Of a stretch of 32,191 nucleotides of DNA, positions 14,647-21,631 are shown piece by piece. The notes below the pieces were generated by a model that did not search any database, had not been told where the DNA came from, and was given only the letters and a program-made list of their open reading frames with translations. The stretch covers positions 1-32,191 of the forward strand of contig CAMRBW010000026.1 of assembly GCA_947040555.1 (NCBI GenBank), given 5' to 3'. Both the position numbers and the translations under genes were made by a program. This stretch comes from an uncultured Oceanospirillales bacterium (GTDB lineage: Bacteria > Pseudomonadota > Gammaproteobacteria > Pseudomonadales > Endozoicomonadaceae). How positions within the stretch are numbered: the stretch's first letter is position 1; every line of letters begins with the position of its first letter.

Positions 14647-14674
14647 GCTCTGTCACAATTGATTGTGGCAGAGC
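14647..14674. repeat. 28-bp palindrome upstream of the arsenic operon
   Basis: GCTCTG-T-CACAAT-TG-ATTGTG-G-CAGAGC pairs along 13-base arms with a single T:G position and a two-base centre. It could be a hairpin, a dimer operator or a mobile-element end; there is no T run to make it a terminator on the minus strand. Confidence 0.6.
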
Positions 14675-14746
14675 CTGACCGTGGTCGTTTTTTTGCCGTG
14701 GCTGTAAGACTCTGAACACAAATTGCTGCGAACGCTTGGAGCATAG

Positions 14747-14914
14747 ACGATACAAACCATTGTGAAAAACTGAGCAGGCCTTGATGTTCATCAAATGATG
14801 GTCATGGTGGCTATTCGCAAGCAGTCTCCCGAAGGAGATATTCAAACCATTACCTGGGAGCTCGGTACGTTCGATAAATATTGGGAGCTAATGTGTCAGC
14901 TCTGGCAACAGTGA
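14747..14914 (+). pseudogene. N-terminal scrap of an IS110-family transposase
   Basis: In one plus frame, TIVKN-stop-AGLDVHQMMVMVAIRKQ leads into GDIQTITWELGTFDKYWELM. This matches the start of DEDD-type IS110 transposases (family pattern C-x-GLDVHK-x-x-x-x-VAI, then G-x-x-x-x-TFGT). The TGA at 14771-14773 sits where the family has Cys or Trp, and the frame stops after about 46 further codons, so it is a dead fragment. Alternative explanation: chance similarity over about 45 residues. Confidence 0.5.
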
Positions 14915-15351
14915 GTTTCACGACAAGTGGTTAGAGCTAGCCAAAAGCACCAGTATTGATCCACTAAAACGCTTCGCAAAAGGGTTATGCAGGGCGAGAC
15001 AAGGCTTATTATAATACCGGCAGCGTCGTGTAATTGGTGCGAAGGTCAAAGCATTGAGTGCATTGAATTGAGTACATTGAATAGTGTGAGCAAATGGATT
15101 GGCTATAAAGCTTGTGATTATAACGATCTGAGTATCTGTATCTGAAAATAAGGCAGGAATCTCTAAAATGATCAGCCAACCTGCGAAAGCTCTATAAATA
15201 TAATGGCGGTAATAATACCCAGCGCGCGGGTGCCGGGTTGAGCCATTTTCAAACCAGTCGGCCCCTGACACAAAAGGCTAATCGCGCAAAGATCATTCCG
15301 GCGGGGCCATTGCTGCGTGAAAGTGTCCGAGGTGTTGAGCTATCAAACCAT
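14915..15351. other. Gene-free stretch upstream of the cold-shock terminator
   Basis: About 430 bases with no supported gene on either strand. A 117-codon minus frame (14918-15271) has no ribosome site or recognisable motif. AT-rich, with small local duplications (TTGAGTGCATTGAATTGAGT near 15053-15072). Confidence 0.4.
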
Positions 15352-15385
15352 AAAAAAAGGCAGCCCCCGAGGGGACTGCCTTTTA
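15352..15385 (-). terminator. Terminator of the cold-shock gene
   Basis: On the minus strand, AAGGCAGTCCCC pairs with GGGGGCTGCCTT (one bulged base) around a short loop and is followed by a seven-T run. It is about 40 bases beyond the stop codon. Confidence 0.85.
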
Positions 15386-15423
15386 TCTCACCCGAAGGTG
15401 AAGAAGCAATTAAGGCGGATGCC

Positions 15424-15630
15424 TTAGATTACTTCGATGTCTTCAGCCTGAGGACCTTTCTGGCCCTGAGTCACAACGAAACGAACCTGCTGGCCTTCGG
15501 CCAGGGAACGGAAACCGTCGCTTTTGATCTGACGGAAGTGAGCAAACACGTCAGGACCGTTTTCCTGAGCGATGAAGCCAAAACCTTTCTCGTCGTTAAA
15601 CCACTTTACAGTACCGGTAGTAGTAGACAT
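15424..15630 (-). CDS. CspA-family cold-shock protein
   Basis: The 68-residue single-domain RNA chaperone melts RNA structure. RNP1 is KGFGFI (15-20) and RNP2 is VFAHF (28-32; most relatives have VFVHF). The start [12 protein letters not shown] is typical. Length fits the family (66-70). The minus-strand leader has TAGGA before the ATG and is about 148 bases long from the predicted promoter, as in cspA genes whose leaders act as thermosensors. Which Csp paralogue this is cannot be told from one copy. Confidence 0.96.
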   Translation of the reverse strand: MSTTTGTVKWFNDEKGFGFIAQENGPDVFAHFRQIKSDGFRSLAEGQQVRFVVTQGQKGPQAEDIEVI

Positions 15631-15784
15631 GTTGTCATCCTAATTAATCAAAAATAATTGTGCCCTGCAGGCAAGGCGGTTGAGCAAAAAGAGACGCTAT
15701 TATTTATGAAGAACAGGACGAGTGACTACCACCCGGCACATCAAATCTTTGCATAAACTCAAAACACACTTTTAACGTGTCGCT

Positions 15785-15813
15785 ACTATAGAGCAGCGAA
15801 CCTTTTTGATCGA
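15785..15813 (-). promoter_or_regulatory. Predicted promoter and long leader of the cold-shock gene
   Basis: On the minus strand TCGATC (15813-15808), a 17-base spacer and TATAGT (15790-15785) make a sigma70-like site with start near 15778. The resulting 5' leader of about 148 bases has no gene in it and resembles the length of the E. coli cspA leader. The -35 is poor. Confidence 0.5.
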
Positions 15814-16009
15814 CGCGTAGTTTACGCAGATTATGAGAAAAATGCTCTATGGAAGATGATATTTTTTGTTAAAAACGCCGTTCTTTCTTCATGTTTTGCA
15901 ATTTTTTTCATTTCTGTGCCTAATAATCCCAAAATCCTATGGGTTCCCTCCCACAAATGGTGTCATTAAAGATCAATACACCATCAGTTCTCCCTCTCCC
16001 GGAAGGCCC

Positions 16010-16048
16010 AAAAAACCACCCGTACATGATATATGCAGGGCGGTTTTT
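16010..16048 (-). terminator. Terminator of gltA
   Basis: An imperfect stem pairs AAAAAACCRCCC with GGGCGGTTTTTT, with one A:C mismatch, and both flanks are A/T runs. It lies about 25 bases past the gltA stop and could act on both strands. Confidence 0.8.
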
Positions 16049-16072
16049 TATGGTTCAACGATACTTTATCGG

Positions 16073-17362
16073 TTAACTACGCTTTTCCAGGGGAACAAAA
16101 TCCCGCTGGGTCGGCCCGGTATAGAGCTGCCGTGGACGACCGATACGGTAACTGCCACTGATCATCTCATGCCAGTGGGCAATCCAGCCTGGCGTGCGAC
16201 CCGTCGCAAAGATAACGGTGAACATCTCAACCGGAATGCCCAAAGCCTTCAGGATAATACCGGAGTAGAAGTCCACATTGGGATAGAGCTTACGCTCAAT
16301 AAAGTACTCATCTTCCAGGGCAATCTGCTCAAGGCGTTTTGCGATCCGAAGCTGAGGGTCATTGATGTCCAGCTCTGCCAGAACTTCATCGCAGGTCTGC
16401 TTCATGACCCGGGCACGGGGGTCAAAGTTTTTATAAACCCGGTGACCGAAGCCCATCAGTCGGAACGGATCATCTTTGTCCTTGGCTTTGGCAACGAACT
16501 CATCGATATGTGATTCATCACCGATCTCATCCAGCATTTTCAGAACGGCTTCATTGGCACCACCATGGGCAGGTCCCCACAGCGCAGCAATGCCGGCAGC
16601 GATACAGGCAAACGGGTTGGCACCGCTGGAGCCGGTCAGACGAACGGTGGATGTTGAGGCGTTTTGTTCATGGTCGGCATGGAGCAGGAATATCTTATCC
16701 ATAGCCTGTGCCAGTATGGGATTGACCTTGTATTCCTCACAGGGGGTGGCAAACATCATGTGCAGGAAGTTGCCGCCGTAAGTCAGGTCGTTGCGGGGAT
16801 ACATGAACGGTTGACCTATGGAGTGCTTGTAGGCCATGGCCGCCAGAGTGGGCATTTTTGATATGAGACGATGGGCTGTTATCTGGCGGTGTTGCTCATT
16901 GGTGATATCAAGAGAGTCGTGATAGAAAGACGATAATGCTCCAACCAATCCGCACATGATCGCCATGGGGTGAGCATCCCGGCGAAATCCTTTGAGGAAC
17001 TCCACCATCTGCTCATGCACCATGGTGTGCTTCATAATCATGCCGCTGAACCGGTCTTTCTCTTGTTTGTCCGGAAGGTTTCCGTAAAGAAGCAGATAAC
17101 AGACCTCGAGAAAATCCGAGTGCTCAGCCAACTGTTCTATAGGGTAACCCCGATGAAGAAGAACGCCCTTATCGCCATCAATAAAGGTTATTTTGGACTC
17201 ACAGGCCGCCGTAGATACAAACCCAGGGTCGTAGGTAAATACCCCTTCGGCGGTCAGTTTTCGTACGTCTATGACGTCGGGTCCAAGCGTCCCGCTGTAA
17301 ACTGGTAGCTCCACAGAGTTTTTACTACCTTCGATGGTCAGCCGCGCAAGTTTTTCAGCCAT
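16073..17362 (-). CDS. gltA: Citrate synthase (type II, hexameric)
   Basis: This 429-residue enzyme condenses oxaloacetate and acetyl-CoA to citrate. The catalytic residues align with E. coli H264, H305 and D362 as H266 (GPAHGGANE), H307 ([12 protein letters not shown]) and D364 (NVDFYSG). [10 protein letters not shown] (228-237) is also intact. Length and N-terminal domain fit the long, NADH-inhibited Gram-negative form. AGGAGGGG is just before the ATG. It is divergent from sdhCDAB across about 610 bases, the classic gammaproteobacterial layout, and has its own promoter and terminator. Confidence 0.98.
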   Translation of the reverse strand: MAEKLARLTIEGSKNSVELPVYSGTLGPDVIDVRKLTAEGVFTYDPGFVSTAACESKITFIDGDKGVLLHRGYPIEQLAEHSDFLEVCYLLLYGNLPDKQEKDRFSGMIMKHTMVHEQMVEFLKGFRRDAHPMAIMCGLVGALSSFYHDSLDITNEQHRQITAHRLISKMPTLAAMAYKHSIGQPFMYPRNDLTYGGNFLHMMFATPCEEYKVNPILAQAMDKIFLLHADHEQNASTSTVRLTGSSGANPFACIAAGIAALWGPAHGGANEAVLKMLDEIGDESHIDEFVAKAKDKDDPFRLMGFGHRVYKNFDPRARVMKQTCDEVLAELDINDPQLRIAKRLEQIALEDEYFIERKLYPNVDFYSGIILKALGIPVEMFTVIFATGRTPGWIAHWHEMISGSYRIGRPRQLYTGPTQRDFVPLEKRS

Positions 17363-17506
17363 GGGCCCCTCCTGCTGGTACTGTCTGGTTGTGTATTGTT
17401 TGTTAGTATTTTTCTATTTCGTCAGGCTGGGCGTCGGGAAGCGAAAAGTCTCAAAACGAGACTGTTGCCGACCTTCCATCCGTTGTCGGTACACAGAGCA
17501 GACCCA

Positions 17507-17536
17507 ACTATAGAGAGAGAGCCCCATTTTTGTCAA
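17507..17536 (-). promoter_or_regulatory. Promoter of gltA
   Basis: On the minus strand a perfect -35 TTGACA (17536-17531), an 18-base spacer and TATAGT (17512-17507; five of six) give a start near 17500 and a leader of about 138 bases. Confidence 0.75.
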
Positions 17537-17606
17537 ATAGCTGTTTTTTTAGCAGTTTTGCCTGATTTTGTAGTTAGAGAGCGTTGTTCGTCACACTCTG
17601 ACTTAC

Positions 17607-17640
17607 AGTGCTAGATTCATAGTGCTAGATTCATAGTGCT
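17607..17640. repeat. Tandem 14-mer in the gltA-sdhC intergenic region
   Basis: AGTGCTAGATTCAT at 17607-17620 is repeated exactly at 17621-17634, followed by AGTGCT of a third copy. It lies between the two divergent promoters. Confidence 0.85.
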
Positions 17641-17756
17641 ATCTGGTGATTATGGACAAACATCACCCAACAACATAGTGGTTTATTATTACGCAACACT
17701 TGTCGTATTAGTGGTTATACGTATTGCGCATGAGGGATTGCTTTGCCTGCACTTCG

Positions 17757-17785
17757 TTGTAATCAAATGGGTAAGTGAATATACT
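17757..17785 (+). promoter_or_regulatory. Promoter of the sdh-suc operon
   Basis: TTGTAA (17757-17762), a spacer of exactly 17 bases and TATACT (17780-17785; five of six) form a good sigma70-like site. Start near 17792 gives a leader of about 180 bases before sdhC. No perfect FNR or ArcA box is seen around it. Confidence 0.65.
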
Positions 17786-17973
17786 TTGTGGCGAGGTTTG
17801 GGGTGAGGGGCCGCATTTTATATTGTGGCTGTTATGTTGTGGTTGTTTTTGTGAATGGCATATTTTTATAAATAAAAAATGTCTCGTCACAGACTTCCCG
17901 GATTTTCCTTCACTACGTGAATAATTATTTTAAAAGCTGCCAAAAACCCGTTTTGGCTGTGGGGTGTCGGACT

Positions 17974-18348
17974 GTGAACAACAAGAGACCCGTCAATCTC
18001 GACCTGACGACCATAAGGTTGCCTTTGCCTGCGTACACATCCATTTTGCACCGTATCTCCGGTGTGATTCTGTTCGTTGGTATTGCTTTTCTCCTCTACG
18101 GGTTGAACCTGTCTCTCTCTTCTGCGCAGGGCTTTCAGCAGTTCATTGATTGCCTGCAGGCTCCGTTGGCCAAATTTGTTACCTGGGGGCTGTTAACCGC
18201 ACTGGGATACCATTTTGTTGCCGGAATAAAGCATCTGGCTATGGATGCCGGCATCGCTGAAGGGAAAGAGTCTGGAAAGATCGCTGCCTGGATAACTCTG
18301 ATTCTGGCCGTGGCTCTGAGTATTCTCGCGGGGGTTTGGGTATGGTAA
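17974..18348 (+). CDS. sdhC: Succinate dehydrogenase cytochrome b556 subunit
   Basis: This 124-residue membrane anchor has three helices. By alignment to E. coli SdhC the quinone-site residues are S23 and R27 (SILHR) and the heme ligand is H80 (GYHFVAGIKH). GTG 17974 is chosen because it gives the family N-terminus (NNKRPVNLDLTTIRLP) with GGGG upstream. An in-frame GTG at 17917 would add 19 atypical residues and has no ribosome site. First gene of the operon; its end overlaps sdhD by seven bases. Confidence 0.95.
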   Translation: MNNKRPVNLDLTTIRLPLPAYTSILHRISGVILFVGIAFLLYGLNLSLSSAQGFQQFIDCLQAPLAKFVTWGLLTALGYHFVAGIKHLAMDAGIAEGKESGKIAAWITLILAVALSILAGVWVW

Positions 18349-18710
18349 CCAATATAACAAGTCTATCGCGCACTGGTCTTCGTGATTGGTTGGTGCAGCG
18401 TGTTTCAGCGGTGGTTCTGGCGGTTTATACCGTGTTTATAGTCGGCTGGCTGCTTTATACAGAGACGCTCAGTTTCGAGCTCTGGCACGCGCTGTTTGAA
18501 CAAACCTGGATGCGTATTTTTTCCCTGATGGCTCTCGTCTCGCTGGTGAGCCATGCCTGGATAGGGATGTGGACTATCTTCGGGGATTATCTTAATGAAC
18601 GGGCGCTGGGTAAAAAGGCGCTGACGGTTCGTTTTCTGTCTCAGGCACTATGTGGCATTGTTCTGTTTGTTTACATCGCCTGGGGTGTTCAGATTCTTTG
18701 GGGGCTTTAA
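18342..18710 (+). CDS. sdhD: Succinate dehydrogenase hydrophobic membrane anchor subunit
   Basis: This 122-residue anchor has three helices. Heme ligand H71 and quinone-site D82-Y83 (SHAWIGMWTIFGDYL) fall at the same positions as in E. coli SdhD. RDWLVQRVSA at the N-terminus is also a family feature. The ATG at 18342 overlaps the end of sdhC, so translation is coupled. It pairs with SdhC to hold heme b and ubiquinone. Confidence 0.96.
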   Translation: MVTNITSLSRTGLRDWLVQRVSAVVLAVYTVFIVGWLLYTETLSFELWHALFEQTWMRIFSLMALVSLVSHAWIGMWTIFGDYLNERALGKKALTVRFLSQALCGIVLFVYIAWGVQILWGL

Positions 18711-18713
18711 GGG

Positions 18714-20486
18714 ATGTCGAAGATTCGTACGCTGACGTTTGATGCCATCGTGATTGGTGGCGGTGGTGCCGGTTTGCGCGCAGCCCTGCAACTGACCGAG
18801 TCAGGTGTAAGTGCCGCCTGTATCTCGAAAGTTTTTCCGACCCGTTCGCACACGGTCTCCGCCCAGGGGGGGATCACCTGTGCCATTGCCAGCGTGGATC
18901 CGGATGATGACTGGCGCTGGCATATGTATGACACCGTTAAGGGTTCTGATTATATCGGTGATCAGGATGCCATCGAGTATATGTGTTCCGTCGGCCCGCA
19001 GGCGGTCTTTGAGCTGGACCATATGGGCTTGCCCTTTTCGCGTACAGAAGAGGGGCGTATCTATCAGCGGCCCTTTGGCGGACAGTCAAAGAACTTCGGC
19101 AAGGGTGGTCAGGCCGCTCGCACCTGTGCGGCCGCTGACCGGACCGGTCATGCTCTGCTGCATACGCTGCATCAGGCCAATATCAAAAGCGGCACTACTT
19201 TCCTGAATGAATGGTACGCGGTTGATCTGGTCAAAAATGCCAATGGTCAGGTGGCCGGGGTGATTGCCATCGACATCGAATCCGGCGAAGTGGCTTACGT
19301 CAAGGCCAAAGCGACCGTGCTGGCGACCGGTGGTGCCGGCCGCATCTACGCTTCGACCACCAACGCCCTGATCAATACCGGCGATGGCGTCGGTATGGCT
19401 CTGCGCGCCGGGTACATGGTGCAGGATATGGAGATGTGGCAGTTCCATCCCACCGGCATCTATGGCGCCGGTACACTGGTGACTGAGGGCTGTCGTGGTG
19501 AAGGTGGCTTCCTGATTAACGGTGAAGGTGAGCGCTTTATGGAGCGTTACGCCCCCAATGCCAAGGATCTCGCCGGACGTGATGTGGTAGCCCGTTCGAT
19601 GATTCTGGAGATTATGGAAGGTCGTGGGGCTGGCCCGAACAAGGATCACGTCCTGCTGAAGCTGGATCATCTGGGTGAGGCCGAGCTACACGCCAAACTC
19701 CCCGGCATCTGTGAACTCGCCAAAACCTTCGCCCATGCTGATCCTGTTAAAGAGCCGATTCCGGTGGTGCCGACCTGTCACTACATGATGGGAGGGATTC
19801 CCACCAATATTGGCGGTCAGGCCCTGATGCAAAATGCTCAAGGCGAAGATCAAATTATTGAAGGTCTCTACGCGTGTGGCGAAGCCGCCTGTGTCTCGGT
19901 GCATGGTGCTAACCGTCTGGGTGGAAACTCTTTGCTGGATCTCGTTGTCTTTGGCAGGGCAGCCGGGTTACAGATCAAAAAGAGTCTGGAAGAGGGCTTT
20001 GATGCCATCGATGCCAACGACGCCGATATTGAAGCGGCCATGGTGCGCCTCAACCGCCTGAATGAATCCAGCGCCGGCGAAAAAGTGGCGGATGTTCGCC
20101 GTGATCTGCAGAACATCATGCAGTTGAATTTTGGCGTGTTCCGTCAGGAAGACAATATGATGAAGGGCCTTGAGGCGCTGGATGCCCTGAAAGGTCGTCT
20201 TGCCAATCTCCATCTTGAAGACAAGAGCAATATCTTCAACACCGCCCGCATCGAAGCGCTGGAGCTGGAGAATCTGTTCGAAGTGGCGTACGCCACAGCG
20301 GTATCTGCGCTTGAGCGTAAGGAGTCTCGTGGGGCCCATGCCCGTAACGACTATCAGGAACGGGATGATGAGAACTGGCTCAAGCACTCACTCTACTTCC
20401 CTGTCGATAAACGGATTGGCAGGCGGAAAGTGAACTTTACGCCTAAAACTATGGAAGCGTTCCCACCGCAGACGCGGACATACTAG
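18714..20486 (+). CDS. sdhA: Succinate dehydrogenase flavoprotein subunit
   Basis: This 590-residue catalytic subunit oxidises succinate to fumarate at covalent FAD. The dinucleotide motif is GGGGAG (15-20) and the FAD-linked His is H46 in [10 protein letters not shown]. The active-site Arg lies in [10 protein letters not shown] and a substrate His in [13 protein letters not shown]. Length matches E. coli SdhA (588). The gene begins three bases after sdhD; GGGGGC about eight bases before the ATG is the likely ribosome site. Confidence 0.98.
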   Translation: MSKIRTLTFDAIVIGGGGAGLRAALQLTESGVSAACISKVFPTRSHTVSAQGGITCAIASVDPDDDWRWHMYDTVKGSDYIGDQDAIEYMCSVGPQAVFELDHMGLPFSRTEEGRIYQRPFGGQSKNFGKGGQAARTCAAADRTGHALLHTLHQANIKSGTTFLNEWYAVDLVKNANGQVAGVIAIDIESGEVAYVKAKATVLATGGAGRIYASTTNALINTGDGVGMALRAGYMVQDMEMWQFHPTGIYGAGTLVTEGCRGEGGFLINGEGERFMERYAPNAKDLAGRDVVARSMILEIMEGRGAGPNKDHVLLKLDHLGEAELHAKLPGICELAKTFAHADPVKEPIPVVPTCHYMMGGIPTNIGGQALMQNAQGEDQIIEGLYACGEAACVSVHGANRLGGNSLLDLVVFGRAAGLQIKKSLEEGFDAIDANDADIEAAMVRLNRLNESSAGEKVADVRRDLQNIMQLNFGVFRQEDNMMKGLEALDALKGRLANLHLEDKSNIFNTARIEALELENLFEVAYATAVSALERKESRGAHARNDYQERDDENWLKHSLYFPVDKRIGRRKVNFTPKTMEAFPPQTRTY

Positions 20487-20530
20487 ACTGGCCTAAATCG
20501 CCAAATCATAAAGGGCCGGGAAGGAGAAAC

Positions 20531-21244
20531 ATGATGAGCTTGCAGGTGAGCGTTTACCGCTACAACCCCGAACAGGATTCTGTTCCCCATATGCAGGACT
20601 TCACGGTGGAAGTGCCTGAGGGCAAGGATCTTATGGTTCTCGATGTCCTGGCTCTGATCAAGGAACAGGATGACAGCTTTGTCTACCGCCGTTCTTGCCG
20701 CGAAGGGGTGTGTGGTTCTGATGGCATGAATATAGGTGGCACCAACGGACTGGCCTGCATTACCCCCCTTTCGGAGGCGGTACGCAAGGAGAAACTGGTC
20801 TTGCGACCTCTGCCGGGATTGCCGGTGATTCGTGATTTAGTTGTGGATATGTCCTTGTTCTACAAGCAGTATGAAAAGGTACGTCCCTATCTGATCAACG
20901 ATACGCCACCGCCAGCGACCGAGCGGCTGCAGAGTCCTGAAGAGCGTGCCAAACTGGATGGACTCTACGAGTGTGTCCTGTGCGCCTGTTGTTCCACAGC
21001 CTGTCCGTCGTTCTGGTGGAATCCGGATAAGTTTGTAGGTCCGGCTGGTCTGCTACAGTCATACCGCTTTCTGGCTGACAGTCGTGACACCGCCACCGAG
21101 GAGCGTTTGTCCGATCTGGAAGATCCCTTCAGTGTCTTTCGCTGCCGAGGCATCATGAATTGTGTCGATGTCTGTCCCAAGGGCTTGAATCCTACCCAGG
21201 CCATTGGTCATATACGGAAGATGCTGTTGGAAAAGGGCTCCTGA
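20531..21244 (+). CDS. sdhB: Succinate dehydrogenase iron-sulfur subunit
   Basis: A 237-residue electron-transfer subunit. Cysteines for the [2Fe-2S] centre lie in SCREGVCGSDGMNIGG and NGLAC, for [4Fe-4S] in CVLCACCSTACP, and for [3Fe-4S] in CRGIMNCVDVCPKG. In the 2Fe-2S motif the usual third ligand position reads Asp (CGSD), as in E. coli SdhB. Two adjacent ATGs (20531, 20534) follow AAGGAG. The second has the better spacing and gives MSLQVSVYRYNP. Confidence 0.97.
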   Translation: MMSLQVSVYRYNPEQDSVPHMQDFTVEVPEGKDLMVLDVLALIKEQDDSFVYRRSCREGVCGSDGMNIGGTNGLACITPLSEAVRKEKLVLRPLPGLPVIRDLVVDMSLFYKQYEKVRPYLINDTPPPATERLQSPEERAKLDGLYECVLCACCSTACPSFWWNPDKFVGPAGLLQSYRFLADSRDTATEERLSDLEDPFSVFRCRGIMNCVDVCPKGLNPTQAIGHIRKMLLEKGS

Positions 21245-21400
21245 TTGTAGCCGTGTGCTGTATCCGCAGAGTTTATTGGCGAACGTAAATAAAAATTACA
21301 AAGAGGAACATGAGGACAGGTGATTTGCTCGAATAGACCAGCCTATAATTGGCAGCGAATAATTAAGTAGCGAATTATTTGTTCTTCCCGCATGACACTT

Positions 21401-21464
21401 TGTGTACCGTATAAGTTGTGTACCGTATAAGTTGTGTACCGCGTAAGTTGCGTACTGCGTGAGT
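21401..21464. repeat. Four 16-bp tandem repeats between sdhB and sucA
   Basis: TGTGTACCGTATAAGT at 21401-21416 and 21417-21432 (identical), then 21433-21448 with two changes and 21449-21464 with further drift. The changes increase in order, as in a slowly decaying repeat tract. Confidence 0.9.
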
Positions 21465-21540
21465 ATTGTGCGGATTTGTTCCGACCGAGGCAGTGGCGCA
21501 CATAAGCGTTATGGCACTGCCAAAGGATTTAATCAACTGG

Positions 21541-21568
21541 GCCCTCCGGATGTTGACCGGGCTTTTTT
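21541..21568 (+). terminator. Terminator-like hairpin between sdhB and sucA
   Basis: GCCC-(TC)-CGG pairs with CCGGGC (21557-21562), with a two-base bulge, and is followed by six T (21563-21568). It could reduce read-through from sdh into suc or act as an attenuator. The gap also holds the 16-bp repeats and no obvious promoter. Confidence 0.55.
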
Positions 21569-21631
21569 GCGGGATGGTCAGCCATCTCCTGCGTGAAGTG
21601 CGCCACGTTTTGTATGGGGTGGAAAGTAATA

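Noticed and set aside
14608-14715. 35-codon plus-strand frame starting near the arsenic operon inverted repeat
   Set aside because: Too short, overlaps the two inverted repeats, no ribosome site; chance frame is more likely.
17753-17766. FNR-like half site near the sdh promoter
   Set aside because: Only the ATCAA half is present; the other half (TTCGT) differs at three positions and it overlaps the -35, so it is not reported as a site.
21401-21464. Possible CRISPR array
   Set aside because: Units are contiguous 16-mers with no spacers and no cas genes; these are simple tandem repeats. The same holds for 10558-10604 and 2285-2363.
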